Below are positions 10,206 through 17,942 of a stretch of 64,000 nt of DNA, piece after piece (the first letter of the stretch is position 1; the number at the start of each line of letters is the position of its first letter). Both the position numbers and the translations under genes were made by a program. Source of the stretch: Nesterenkonia alkaliphila (GTDB lineage Bacteria; Actinomycetota; Actinomycetes; Actinomycetales; Micrococcaceae); contig NZ_WRPM01000038.1 of assembly GCF_009758175.1 (NCBI RefSeq), positions 36,399 to 100,398 of the forward strand. Reading direction: 5' to 3'. The notes beneath the pieces were generated by a model. That model was not told the DNA's origin. It worked only from the letters and a program-made list of their open reading frames with translations, and did no database searches.

Positions 10206-11147
10206 TTAGACGCTGGGGCTATTATCCCGGCTGCGCAGGGCGAAGAAAATGCCCAGCGTCAGCAGCCCGGCTGCCACCAGGCCCAGGGTGAGAACCCCGA
10301 ATCCCGTGTCTGCCAGGCGCTCGTTGCTGCTCGCGGGCTCGGATTCGGGGGTTTCGCTGGGCAGTGCAGACGGTGATGCAGACTCGCTGGGCTGATCCGT
10401 GGGGGCAGAAGGCTCCTGAGGCTCCTGGCTCTGTGAAGGTTCCTCAGCAGAGCTCTCGCAGAGGTGACCGTGGTCGGGATCGGCACAGAAGATGTTCAAC
10501 AAGTCCTCGCCCTCCCCGGCCTCGGCCAGAGCAGTGAGGCTCGCGTGAAGCTCCTTGGGGCTGCGGGTCTTCTGATCACCCTGGTACTCCAGGATCTCGG
10601 AGAGGTCCTCCTGGCCCAGCTGCAAGCTCTGCCAGCCCGCCGCCTCACCACCGCTGGTGTAGGCGACCAACCAGTACTGACCGGGGTTGAAAGACTCATC
10701 GACCCGAACCTGAGCCACATGGTTCACTGCCACATTCTCCTGGTGGATATTGATGGTGTAGTGCTCCTCCACCGCGTCGGTTCCCAGATCGATGATCCCG
10801 CTCTCGGTCTCCTCCTGCGGCAGTAGGTAGAAATCCAGTTCCTCGCCGAGGAGACCCTCTGCGTGCACCAGGGACTCCACACCACGCGCCGCGGGCCCAC
10901 CTTCGATGGAGATGTAGATGAGGTACTCCTGTTCGGCGGTGAAGTCCTCGAAGCTGATTTCCGCCTCATCCAGGGTGCCCTCGGTGCCGAAGTCCCGGTG
11001 CGGCTGGTCCGCACCTGCTGCGGAGACGGCTGCGGGGGCGGCAAGGACCAGTCCGGCCGCGATGGTCAGTGCGCTCAGCGTGCGCACCGGAGTGCGGCGC
11101 AGCGCAGGATAGGGGGATGTGGTGGGGGTTGGGGCTGTGCCGTTCAT
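10206..11147 (-). CDS. LADTG cell-wall-anchored surface protein of unknown function
   Basis: This 313-residue protein has a long signal peptide (about 1-45), an extracellular domain (about 46-220), a Ser/Pro/Glu-rich linker, then LADTG, a hydrophobic helix and RSRDNSPSV, the layout of class E sortase substrates. The section NPGQYWLVAYTSGGEAAGWQ aligns by eye with the repeated domain of the protein at 8977-10176. Two cysteines (FCADPDHGHLC) could form a disulfide. An AAGGAG Shine-Dalgarno precedes the ATG at 11147. The binding partner is unknown; co-directional surface genes lie downstream. Confidence 0.72.
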   Translation of the reverse strand: MNGTAPTPTTSPYPALRRTPVRTLSALTIAAGLVLAAPAAVSAAGADQPHRDFGTEGTLDEAEISFEDFTAEQEYLIYISIEGGPAARGVESLVHAEGLLGEELDFYLLPQEETESGIIDLGTDAVEEHYTINIHQENVAVNHVAQVRVDESFNPGQYWLVAYTSGGEAAGWQSLQLGQEDLSEILEYQGDQKTRSPKELHASLTALAEAGEGEDLLNIFCADPDHGHLCESSAEEPSQSQEPQEPSAPTDQPSESASPSALPSETPESEPASSNERLADTGFGVLTLGLVAAGLLTLGIFFALRSRDNSPSV

Positions 11148-11567
11148 GATCCTCGCTCCTTGCGTCGGTGGGGTCGGCGGTGACTTCCGATACCCGTGCG
11201 GGGCATCTGACTAAGACGCTAGACCCTTTGCGAACGCAATTCAAGGCAAATGCATGCAAATAATGTAACGATCGTCGTTATGGTGTCACAATCGCGTTAA
11301 CCCTGGTGGTTCAGCGATGCCGTAGGATCGAGCTGACCGCGAGGATTCGCGGAGTTTGCTTCTGGGAATTAATCTGTTCATTGGCACCTCCCTTCCTCGC
11401 CGATCAGGCGGGCCACTTCATCGGTCTTCTCGGTCATGCGGGACTCACAGGGCGGTGAGGGCAGGTCAGGCCGATCTGGTGGCGGGCGCTCGCCACTCAG
11501 GCCTCTCTTGGGACAGCAGATAGCAACTGTCAGCCTGTGCGGGAAGGATATCCGGGATCAGACTGAA
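11148..11567. other. Intergenic stretch without a convincing gene
   Basis: I find no confident gene here. There is a 6-bp hairpin, GTGGCG/CGCCAC, at 11479-11496. A possible minus-strand promoter for the gene at 11147 reads TTGTGA, 18 bases, TACATT, around 11258-11287. On the minus strand two very short overlapping ORFs (19 and about 31 codons, roughly 11430-11290) are coupled by an ATGA overlap, the second with GGAGG upstream. They are too short to call. Confidence 0.4.
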
Positions 11568-11611
11568 GAATCCCCGCCTGGATCAGAAACAACCTGATCA
11601 GACGGGGATTC
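11568..11611 (-). terminator. Hairpin downstream of tRNA-Ser
   Basis: GAATCCCCG (11568-11576) pairs with CGGGGATTC (11603-11611), with a further TGATCAG-type inner stem. It begins just after the tRNA 3' end on the minus strand and probably ends its transcript. The T-tract is weak. Confidence 0.65.
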
Positions 11612-11617
11612 GCTCGG

Positions 11618-11706
11618 CGGAGACGGAGGGATTTGAACCCTCGGCAGAGAATTAACCCTGCACCACCATTCCAGGGTGGCTCCTTCGGCCGCTCGGTCAC
11701 GTCTCC
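11618..11706 (-). tRNA. tRNA-Ser (anticodon GGA)
   Basis: The minus strand folds as a class II tRNA of 89 nt. The acceptor stem is GGAGACG/CGTCTCC, followed by a D arm, an anticodon arm CCACC-CTGGAAT-GGTGG with anticodon GGA (reads UCC and UCU), a long serine-type variable arm and a T arm GAGGG-TTCAAAT-CCCTC. The CCA end is not encoded. Confidence 0.97.
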
Positions 11707-11769
11707 AAAGCTGCCCTCATATGAGGACCGATACATCCTAGCTGAAAACTAGGTAGTTAAGCACATCGG

Positions 11770-12555
11770 CTAATCGACGAGCTTGGAGTGCAGCCCCTCG
11801 GCGAGCTCATCCGGATCGGTCTGCTGCTTCAAAAGGTCCAGAATCCCGCCCGAACCGCCCAGTTCAGTGAGCATCGAGTCCATGGAGTCGGGGGTGGCGG
11901 CGAGCAGCGGGTGGTTCGAGGAGAAGAACTCTCGAGCCCGGGCGGCGTCCTCATCGTCGGGATCCTGGGCCCGGGTATAGGCGGCGTGCCGGAGCCGTTC
12001 GAAGATCTGATTCAGGTTCTCCTGGGTGCGGGCATAGTCGGCTACAATCTCGCTGCGGTCAGCTCCCAGTAGGGTCAGCACTACCCCGGCAAGAATCCCG
12101 GTGCGGTCCTTCCCGGCCGCGCAGTGGAACAGGACTCCGCCCTCGGTATGGCCGATCACCTGCAGCCCTTCGGCTACCTCGTGGATATGGCTGCGTACCA
12201 GGCCTGCGTACCAGTGGCCCACATCCGCAGGGGAACGCACGGCCGGGGCGGCCTCCACAAGCGCCAGAGGATGCACCGCGGTTTCGGCCAACGGCAGATG
12301 GTGGGCACGCACGCCGAGTTCACCGCTGAATCGGTGCGGAGAAAGCTCAGCCTCCGGGGTGGAGCGCAGGTCCAGCACGGCGGTGAGTCCCTGCGATGCC
12401 AGCTCAGAGAGCTCCGCGCGCGGGGAGATGGTCGGATCATCGGAGCGCCACAGCGCACCGGACTTCACTCGCCCGCCCTCCACCTGGATCCCGCCCAGAT
12501 CGCGCAGGTTCACCAGTGGGAGGGTCTGAGCTGCGGTGCTGGTCTCGATGCTCAT
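11770..12555 (-). CDS. Tyrosine-protein phosphatase (Y_phosphatase3 / PtpB-like family)
   Basis: This 261-residue cytosolic-looking phosphatase has the P-loop HCAAGKDRTGI, with the nucleophilic Cys and invariant Arg of the CX5R motif. The N-terminal NLRDLGG and the DLRSTPEAEL section are typical of the family that includes mycobacterial PtpB. No signal peptide is visible. Its start overlaps the stop of the SRPBCC gene upstream by 4 bp (ATGA), so the two are translationally coupled. The substrate is unknown; related enzymes act on phosphotyrosine, phosphoserine or phosphoinositides. Confidence 0.88.
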   Translation of the reverse strand: MSIETSTAAQTLPLVNLRDLGGIQVEGGRVKSGALWRSDDPTISPRAELSELASQGLTAVLDLRSTPEAELSPHRFSGELGVRAHHLPLAETAVHPLALVEAAPAVRSPADVGHWYAGLVRSHIHEVAEGLQVIGHTEGGVLFHCAAGKDRTGILAGVVLTLLGADRSEIVADYARTQENLNQIFERLRHAAYTRAQDPDDEDAARAREFFSSNHPLLAATPDSMDSMLTELGGSGGILDLLKQQTDPDELAEGLHSKLVD

Positions 12556-13061
12556 GCAAACCTCCGCTGGACCCGCCGCAGGGACTCTCTGATGCTCTCC
12601 GCGTTGGCCGCAAACACCCTGGCCAGCTTCAGCACAGCCCGGGCCGGCGGAAACTGCTGTGCGGTGTCAAAGGACTCCGTCACCAGTGTGCGGGGTGTCG
12701 CGGCGTCGTTGTCCTCCAGGCACTCGAACTCCCAGCGCCAGCGATGCCCGGTGGGCTGGCGCCACTCGATCACACCAGGGGATCCAGGTGCAGGCCGGCG
12801 GGCCCGAGTGACCCGCAGCGGTAGATGGTAGGGCAGCCGGTACTTGCGCATGTGGACGGTGAACCGAGCCCCCTCGGTGAGCTCATGCGGGCCCATCGCC
12901 CGGGACTGGACGGTCTCCGAGCCGTCAATCTCGTGGTGGCGGTGCGGATCGGCCACCAGGGCATAGATCTCATCCGCAGGGGCGCTGACCGTGATCGAAT
13001 AGCTCACCGTATCCGGCCCAGCCTCGCGGCGCACCGGCTCATTCTGTGCAAAACTCACCAT
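12552..13061 (-). CDS. SRPBCC-fold (polyketide cyclase/dehydrase-like) protein
   Basis: This is a 169-residue START-like protein. The opening strand SYSITVSAPADEIYALVADP and the closing helix rich in Arg and Leu match the SRPBCC hydrophobic-ligand-binding fold. A TAGGCT -10 box (minus strand, 13065-13070) lies six bases before the second codon, GTG at 13058. The transcript may therefore be leaderless and begin translation at that GTG instead of the ATG at 13061. It overlaps the phosphatase gene by 4 bp. The ligand is unknown. Confidence 0.75.
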   Translation of the reverse strand: MVSFAQNEPVRREAGPDTVSYSITVSAPADEIYALVADPHRHHEIDGSETVQSRAMGPHELTEGARFTVHMRKYRLPYHLPLRVTRARRPAPGSPGVIEWRQPTGHRWRWEFECLEDNDAATPRTLVTESFDTAQQFPPARAVLKLARVFAANAESIRESLRRVQRRFA

Positions 13062-13064
13062 GCC

Positions 13065-13070
13065 AGCCTA
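13065..13070 (-). promoter_or_regulatory. -10 box TAGGCT of a likely leaderless transcript
   Basis: TAGGCT on the minus strand ends six bases before the GTG at 13058. It is one of a recurrent set in this window. Confidence 0.5.
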
Positions 13071-13127
13071 CCGGCCACTGCCGGCGCAGTTGGCCCGGGG
13101 GGCGGGAGTCGCGGTAGGATGAAATCT

Positions 13128-13217
13128 GGCCCCACGCGTGGTGTCATCCTGCTGAACTCCCCCAGGACCTGACGGTAGCAAGGGTAGGCGGGCTCTGGCA
13201 GGTGCGCGTGGGGTTTC
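13128..13217 (+). ncRNA. ffs: Signal recognition particle RNA (small bacterial 4.5S type)
   Basis: CCCCACGCG (13130-13138) pairs with CGCGTGGGG (13205-13213) as the terminal stem of an approximately 90-nt RNA. The apical domain contains CCAGGACC, a tetraloop, and GGTAGCAAGG, matching the universal Ffh-binding asymmetric loop. The tetraloop (13170-13173) is TGAC instead of the usual GGAA. The neighbouring base pair has swapped to A-U in step, so pairing is kept. With Ffh this RNA targets membrane proteins to the Sec translocon. Confidence 0.93.
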
Positions 13218-13230
13218 TAATACCCAGTTC

Positions 13231-13247
13231 TTCTACGTGGCGTAGAA
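13231..13247. promoter_or_regulatory. Perfect inverted repeat between SRP RNA and the membrane-protein gene
   Basis: TTCTACG, TGG, CGTAGAA. An alternative longer pairing, GGTTTCTA (13212-13219) with TAGAAACC (13243-13250), also exists. It could end the SRP transcript or be an operator for the gene at 13308. TACACT at 13256-13261 is a possible -10 box. Confidence 0.5.
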
Positions 13248-13307
13248 ACCAACGGTACACTGGCGGAGAGAACCGTTCCGCGCCGCAAATTCTCAAGGAG
13301 AGCTCCG

Positions 13308-13712
13308 ATGGCTGAGACCTACACCAATTCCCCGATGCCCAAGCTGACCTTCATCACCGGCGGCCTGCTGGTGCTGGTGGGCGGTGGAGGGTACCTCTAC
13401 TCGCTGACCAATGACACCGACCACTGGACTGCCCTCATCCCGGCGATTATCGGCGTGCTGCTGCTGATCAGCGGTGGCATCGCCCTGAAGAACCTGATGG
13501 CAGGCATCCACATCGCACTGCTCTTTGCGCTGATCGGTACGCTGGGCATGATCATGCCGCTGAGCGGCACCGCCGACCTGCTGGCCGGAGACCATGAGCG
13601 CCCGGCCGCAGTGGTCACCGCCTTCATCTCCCTGGTGATCTTGGTGGTCTACCTCTTCCTGGGAGTGCGCAGCTTCATCGCTGCCCGCCGGTGGAAGAAG
13701 GAGAACGCCTAA
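13308..13712 (+). CDS. Small four-helix membrane protein, function unknown
   Basis: This 134-residue protein has four hydrophobic helices (about 12-32, 42-60, 66-86 and 99-122), a short charged loop between helices 3 and 4, and a basic tail (RRWKKENA). An AAGGAGAG Shine-Dalgarno precedes the ATG. I recognise no family motif. It is transcribed alone and converges on the nuclease gene. Confidence 0.7.
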   Translation: MAETYTNSPMPKLTFITGGLLVLVGGGGYLYSLTNDTDHWTALIPAIIGVLLLISGGIALKNLMAGIHIALLFALIGTLGMIMPLSGTADLLAGDHERPAAVVTAFISLVILVVYLFLGVRSFIAARRWKKENA

Positions 13713-13721
13713 GTCCTGGTG

Positions 13722-13747
13722 CGGCCGGGAGCCTCGTGCCCCGGCCG
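13722..13747. terminator. Hairpin between converging genes
   Basis: CGGCCGGG and CCCGGCCG form an 8-bp GC stem between the membrane-protein and nuclease genes. No T-run is present. Confidence 0.5.
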
Positions 13748-13783
13748 TGGTCAGATCCGATGGCCGCGGTGAGGCGGCCGCCA

Positions 13784-14338
13784 CTAGCACAGGGAGAACA
13801 GACCGAGGCCCTCTGCTTCTGCCTGGGCCCAGGCCTCCTCGATCACCTCGAGGTAGCGGTCATTGGGGGCGAAATACACCGGCTCCGCCCATCCCTGCCG
13901 CGCCAGCTCCTCATTGATGAACAGCTCCTCGGCGAAGACCCCGGCCAGCAGCCGGTCATAGCGGTCCCGTAGCTCCTCATCAAACTCCAGTACGACGACG
14001 TCCCCTGGGCTCAACAGCCCATTGATCGCCTCGGTGGCCTCCGGGCCCCCGCACTCCACCGGCTGATGCGGGTGCACCGTCTCTGGAGCGTCGATGTTCA
14101 GCAGCCGCACCCGCTCCTGTTCGCCGTGGAGTTCCACGATGATGGTGTCTGCGTCCACGATCCGCACCACCTCGGCCGCGGAGGCCTCATCGGAGAATCC
14201 CTCCGGCAGCTCAGGCGGCCGGGACTGCCACCAGCCCAGCACGGCTGCGGCTAGGACAGCCACCAGAATTATGCCTGCCCAGACCCAGATGCCGCGGGAG
14301 AGTGGTTGCCGGCCAGGGCGCTGTGGTGGTGGGTTCAT
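13784..14338 (-). CDS. Membrane-anchored thermonuclease (staphylococcal-nuclease fold)
   Basis: This 184-residue protein has an N-terminal transmembrane anchor (about 17-40) and an extracytoplasmic SNase domain (about 55-180). The motifs VVRIVDADTIIVEL, RVRLLNIDAPE and RDRYDRLLAGV supply the metal-binding Asp, catalytic Arg and Glu, and second Arg known from staphylococcal nuclease. It probably degrades extracellular DNA or RNA with calcium. I start at the ATG at 14338, because TAGGCT (14346-14351, minus) lies exactly seven bases upstream, as in leaderless transcripts. A longer reading to 14413 adds 25 unrelated residues. Confidence 0.85.
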   Translation of the reverse strand: MNPPPQRPGRQPLSRGIWVWAGIILVAVLAAAVLGWWQSRPPELPEGFSDEASAAEVVRIVDADTIIVELHGEQERVRLLNIDAPETVHPHQPVECGGPEATEAINGLLSPGDVVVLEFDEELRDRYDRLLAGVFAEELFINEELARQGWAEPVYFAPNDRYLEVIEEAWAQAEAEGLGLFSLC

Positions 14339-14345
14339 GATGAGG

Positions 14346-14351
14346 AGCCTA
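14346..14351 (-). promoter_or_regulatory. -10 box TAGGCT of a likely leaderless nuclease transcript
   Basis: TAGGCT on the minus strand is seven bases before the ATG at 14338. No Shine-Dalgarno is present. Confidence 0.55.
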
Positions 14352-14417
14352 TCGGCGTCGTCGTTCTCTGGATGGTGCGATGCAGGCAGGCACTGAACGG
14401 GTGCCAGTTCCACTGAA

Positions 14418-14435
14418 TCTTCGATAATGCGAAGA
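14418..14435. promoter_or_regulatory. Palindrome TCTTCG-N6-CGAAGA upstream of aceA
   Basis: A perfect 6-6-6 inverted repeat in the divergent region between the nuclease gene and aceA. Its spacer contains ATAATG, so it may overlap a -10 element (GATAAT). The cognate regulator is unknown. Confidence 0.5.
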
Positions 14436-14472
14436 ATTGCAGATCTTCACCTCACATGAGCTGGCGGAGGGG

Positions 14473-14481
14473 TTGCAAAGT
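14473..14481 (-). promoter_or_regulatory. RamB-like site upstream of aceA
   Basis: The minus strand reads ACTTTGCAA, the core of the corynebacterial RamB consensus as I remember it (about AAAACTTTGCAAA). It lies 55 bases before the aceA start. A RamB homologue is encoded at 21283-22740. Confidence 0.5.
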
Positions 14482-14535
14482 GCCGAAAACTGGGGAATGT
14501 CAGCGATGACAACCACGAATCAAAGGAGATTCCCC

Positions 14536-15894
14536 ATGACCATCACCACCGAGGAAACAACCGCCGCCACCGGATCGGCCGGTACGCCCCAGCCGGAGAC
14601 CCGCGATGTGTTTGAGGAGAAGGCCCAGGCTCTGCAGCGCGACTGGGACACGAATCCCCGTTGGCAGACCACCACCCGCGACTACTCCGCCGAAGAGGTC
14701 GTCAAGCTCCAAGGCAGAGTTCAGGAGGAGTTCACCCTGGCAAAGCGCGGCTCCCAGGAGCTCTGGGACCAGCTCACCGCCGAGCATGCTGCCGGCACAT
14801 TCACCAATTCTCTGGGCGCCCTCACCGGCAATATGGCGGTGCAGCAGGTCAAGGCCGGGCTGCGCGCCATCTACCTCTCCGGCTGGCAGGTGGCCGGGGA
14901 CGCCAACCTCTCCGGGCAGACCTATCCCGATCAGTCGCTCTACCCGGCCAACTCGGTGCCCGCTGTGGTGCGCCGGATCAACAATGCCCTGCTGCGTGCC
15001 GACCAGATCGAATACCTCGAGGGCAAACGCACCGTGGAGGACTGGCTGGTGCCGATCGTGGCCGACGCCGAGGCCGGCTTCGGAGGCCCCCTGAACGCCT
15101 ATGAGCTGATGAAGCAGATGATCGCCGCTGGAGCCTCCGGGGTGCACTGGGAGGACCAGCTGGCCTCCGAGAAGAAGTGCGGCCATCTGGGCGGCAAGGT
15201 GCTGGTGCCCACCGGTCAGCACATCCGTACCCTGCAGGCAGCGCGGCTGGCCGCCGATGTGTCCAAGACCCCCAGCGTGATCATCGCCCGCACCGACGCT
15301 GAGGCCGCCACTCTGATCACTTCTGACGTGGACGAGCGCGATGCCGCCTTCATCACCGGCGAACGCACCGCTGAGGGCTTCTACAAAGTGCGCAACGGGA
15401 TCGATCCCTGCATCGCCCGCGCCAAGGCCTACGCCCCCTACTCGGATCTGATCTGGATGGAGACCGGCACCCCGGACCTCGAGGTGGCCAAACGGTTCGC
15501 AGAGGCGGTCAAGGCCGAGCACCCCGACCAGATGCTGGCCTATAACTGCAGCCCATCTTTCAACTGGAAGAAGCACCTCGACGATGCCACTATCGCTAAG
15601 TTCCAGCGCGAGCTGGGCGCCATGGGCTACACCTTCCAGTTCATCACCCTGGCCGGGTTCCACGCCCTGAACTACTCGATGTTTGAACTGGCCCAGGGCT
15701 ACAACGCCGAGCAGATGAAGGCCTATGTGGAGCTGCAGGAGAAGGAATTCGCTGCCGAGGCGGCGGGATACACCGCCACAAAGCACCAGCGGGAGGTCGG
15801 CACCGGCTACTTCGACGCGGTCTCCACGACCCTGAACCCCGAATCCTCCACAGTGGCCCTGCGCGGCTCCACCGAAGAGGGTCAGTTCCACTGA
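14536..15894 (+). CDS. aceA: Isocitrate lyase
   Basis: This 452-residue enzyme cleaves isocitrate to glyoxylate and succinate, the first step of the glyoxylate shunt for growth on acetate or fatty acids. The signature [11 protein letters not shown] carries catalytic Cys215; upstream are [20 protein letters not shown] and [10 protein letters not shown] for substrate and magnesium binding. Length matches short-form actinobacterial ICL1. The start at 14536 has a strong AAAGGAGA Shine-Dalgarno; a longer reading to 14437 runs through the regulatory region. A strong hairpin terminator follows. Malate synthase is not in the window. RamB-like control is inferred. Confidence 0.96.
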   Translation: MTITTEETTAATGSAGTPQPETRDVFEEKAQALQRDWDTNPRWQTTTRDYSAEEVVKLQGRVQEEFTLAKRGSQELWDQLTAEHAAGTFTNSLGALTGNMAVQQVKAGLRAIYLSGWQVAGDANLSGQTYPDQSLYPANSVPAVVRRINNALLRADQIEYLEGKRTVEDWLVPIVADAEAGFGGPLNAYELMKQMIAAGASGVHWEDQLASEKKCGHLGGKVLVPTGQHIRTLQAARLAADVSKTPSVIIARTDAEAATLITSDVDERDAAFITGERTAEGFYKVRNGIDPCIARAKAYAPYSDLIWMETGTPDLEVAKRFAEAVKAEHPDQMLAYNCSPSFNWKKHLDDATIAKFQRELGAMGYTFQFITLAGFHALNYSMFELAQGYNAEQMKAYVELQEKEFAAEAAGYTATKHQREVGTGYFDAVSTTLNPESSTVALRGSTEEGQFH

Positions 15895-15949
15895 GCTGGA
15901 AAGGGGCAGGGGTCTGCGGCAAGCAGATCAGCACGTGGCAGTAGAGACG

Positions 15950-15993
15950 ACTGTGCCCCCGGGAGTGTTTCGAGGTCCTCCTGGGGGCACAGT
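15950..15993 (+). terminator. aceA terminator hairpin (insertion landmark of the intron)
   Basis: ACTGTGCCCCC (15950-15960) pairs perfectly with GGGGGCACAGT (15983-15993), with an inner GGAG/CTCC stem. The intron begins four bases beyond it, so any T-run that followed has been displaced. Confidence 0.85.
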
Positions 15994-16501
15994 TCTGGTA
16001 CGCCCGGCATGGGCATTGGCTTGAGGGTGTGAGTCCCTTGGAGGAGAAGGTGGTTTAACTTCTAGCCGAAGGCAACTGCTTCATCGTGAGGTGGGGTGGG
16101 GAGGAAGCTGGTGGCAAAGCCTGGTTCTGAGGTACACGAATCGCATATGAGGCGTCCCGGTTGGGGTAAGCCAGCCAGAGATGGTGATGCCCGTTCCACC
16201 AAGAACGGCTGGGGTGTAAATGCGGCGGGGCCAGGTGAAAGTCAATGTTCTTATCCGGGGAGGCCTGCCCCGTGCCCACCGTTGGTGGGGGTTTTGGGTC
16301 GAGAGGTCCAGGGTCAGGTGGGGTAGGAGTCAGCAGAGGTCGTAGTACTTGTACGGGTTTTCCGGGGACACATCTCCTCGTTATTTGAAAGTGCAGGGAA
16401 GGGCTGAACGCTGTTGTTTGGTCATCACTGGCTGTGTTGCTGGTGAGCATCATGATGATCGCAGATGCCCTGTTGGGGTCAGAGTGGATGGAGGAGTATC
16501 G

Positions 16502-17881
16502 GTGCATCCGAGAAGTGCCCCACCTGAGCGCAGTGATGTTCTAGCGCCCGTAGCAGGTGGTGCCAAGGGCCAGCAGGGGCTGTGGGAGGAGGTTTTCTCT
16601 CGGGAGAATCTGTTGGCCGCGTTGAAGCGGGTTGAGCGTAATGCCGGTGCCCCAGGGGGTGATGGGATGAGTGCCGCACAGTTGCGGGATTGGTGTCGTG
16701 ATCACTGGGATCAGACCCGGGATGCGCTTGATTCAGGGGCTTATAGGCCTGCACCTGTTCGTCAGGTTTCGATTCCCAAACCTGATGGTGGGGTGCGGGT
16801 GTTAGGGGTCCCGACCGTGTTGGAGCGGTTGATCCAGCAGGCTATTGCCCAGGTGCTGAGCCCGATCTTCGAGGAAGGTTTCTCGGAGTTTTCTTTCGGG
16901 TTCCGGCCGGGGCGTTCTGCCCATGATGCTGTGCGCACAGCGCAGACTTTTGTGGAGCAGGGGTACCGGTGGGTGATCGAGGTTGATCTGGATTCGTTCT
17001 TTGACCGGGTCCATCACGATAAGCTCATGCACCGAGTAGCCCGTGTAGTGAAGGATAAGCGGGTGTTGCGCCTGATCCGGCGGTATCTGACTGCTGGTGT
17101 CATGGCTGATGGTATCCGGCAGACGGTGGCCGAGGGCACCCCGCAGGGGAGTCCTCTTTCGCCGTTGCTGAGCAATATCATGCTCCACGACTTCGACCAG
17201 GTGCTCGAAGACCGGGGACATCGGTTCGTCAGGTATGCCGATGATATCCGCATCTTTGTGAGGTCGAAGCGTGCTGCAGAACGTGTCCTTTCCCAGGCCA
17301 CTAAGGTGCTGGAAGGGCGGTTGAAACTGCGGGTGAACCAGCAGAAGTCCACGATCAACCCAGCGACTGTAGCCACGTTGCTGGGGTTCGGGTTCTTCTT
17401 TCTTGCTGGCGGGAAGGTCGGTATTCGGGTTGGGCCGAAGTCTCTGAAAAGACTCAAGCAGCGAATCCGTGAGCTGACCTCGCGCCGGTGGAGTATCAGT
17501 ATGGGTGAGCGCATCACCAGGTTGAACCGGTTCGTTCGGGGCTGGATGGGCTATTTCGGCGTCGCTGCCACGCCAAGGGTCTTTAGGGCCTTGGATGAAT
17601 GGTTTCGTCGTCGGATGCGTCAGATCCGGTGGAAGGAATGGAAACGGCCCGGCACCAGGCGGCGGAACTTACGTCGTCTTGGTGTGGCCCCCTCTCAGGC
17701 CTATCAGTGGAGTTATTCCAGCCGTGGGTACTGGCGGGTGGCTGGCTCTCCTATCCTTTCCCGGGCGTTGCCTAATGAGTACTGGTCAGAGCTGGGTCTG
17801 TGGTTCTTCACTGCTGCTTGGTACCGCTTCAACGCTTCAGCGAACCGCCGTATGCGAAGCTCCGCACGTACGGTGGTGTGA
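16502..17881 (+). CDS. ltrA: Group II intron reverse transcriptase/maturase
   Basis: This 459-residue intron-encoded protein splices and mobilises its host intron. RT blocks are clear: FGFRPGRSAHDA, EVDLDSFFDRV, GTPQGSPLSPLLSN and the active site YADD (residues 245-248). A maturase X domain follows (LNRFVRGWMGYFG, WKEWKRPGTRRRNL). There is no HNH endonuclease domain, so insertion probably relies on structured or single-stranded target DNA. I start at the GTG at 16502 with GGAGGAG close upstream; a longer reading from 16349 lies in ribozyme sequence. The last 12 codons overlap domain V, so codons and catalytic RNA share bases. The frame is intact and the element looks functional. Confidence 0.94.
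   Translation: MHPRSAPPERSDVLAPVAGGAKGQQGLWEEVFSRENLLAALKRVERNAGAPGGDGMSAAQLRDWCRDHWDQTRDALDSGAYRPAPVRQVSIPKPDGGVRVLGVPTVLERLIQQAIAQVLSPIFEEGFSEFSFGFRPGRSAHDAVRTAQTFVEQGYRWVIEVDLDSFFDRVHHDKLMHRVARVVKDKRVLRLIRRYLTAGVMADGIRQTVAEGTPQGSPLSPLLSNIMLHDFDQVLEDRGHRFVRYADDIRIFVRSKRAAERVLSQATKVLEGRLKLRVNQQKSTINPATVATLLGFGFFFLAGGKVGIRVGPKSLKRLKQRIRELTSRRWSISMGERITRLNRFVRGWMGYFGVAATPRVFRALDEWFRRRMRQIRWKEWKRPGTRRRNLRRLGVAPSQAYQWSYSSRGYWRVAGSPILSRALPNEYWSELGLWFFTAAWYRFNASANRRMRSSARTVV
17844..17877 (+). ncRNA. Group II intron domain V (catalytic hairpin)
   Basis: A 34-nt hairpin: ACCGCCGTA pairs with TACGGTGGT including a G-U wobble, then a two-base CG bulge, a 4-bp TGCG/CGCA distal stem and a six-base loop. 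These are the standard domain V proportions. Confidence 0.92.
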
Positions 17882-17942
17882 GAGGCGGGCCGGGCAACCG
17901 GCCCGCCTACTCGATTGTTCAGCTGTTCAGCGGGCCTGAAGC

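Larger units (their letters stand above)
15998..17915 (+). mobile_element. Complete group II intron, group IIC-like, inserted after the aceA terminator
   Basis: The ribozyme opens GTACGCCCGGCATGGGC, with a GCCC/GGGC hairpin typical of intron 5' ends; the usual GTGCG is GTACG here. Domains I-III occupy about 15998-16490, the reverse transcriptase/maturase follows, domain V is at 17844-17877, and domain VI (GGCGGGCCGG/CCGGCCCGCC with a bulged A in CCTACTC) ends in GAT near 17915. Total length is about 1.92 kb. The catalytic triad in domain V appears to be CGC, the protein lacks an endonuclease domain, and the site abuts a terminator hairpin, all habits of group IIC introns. Ends are set by motif and may be off by one or two bases. 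Confidence 0.9.

Noticed and set aside
11290..11435. Two tiny coupled minus-strand ORFs
   Set aside because: 19 and about 31 codons, no promoter, no hydrophobic or conserved pattern; kept only as a remark on the intergenic stretch.
14500..15891. 463-codon open frame antisense to aceA
   Set aside because: Shadow of isocitrate lyase; no start signal and no recognisable domain.
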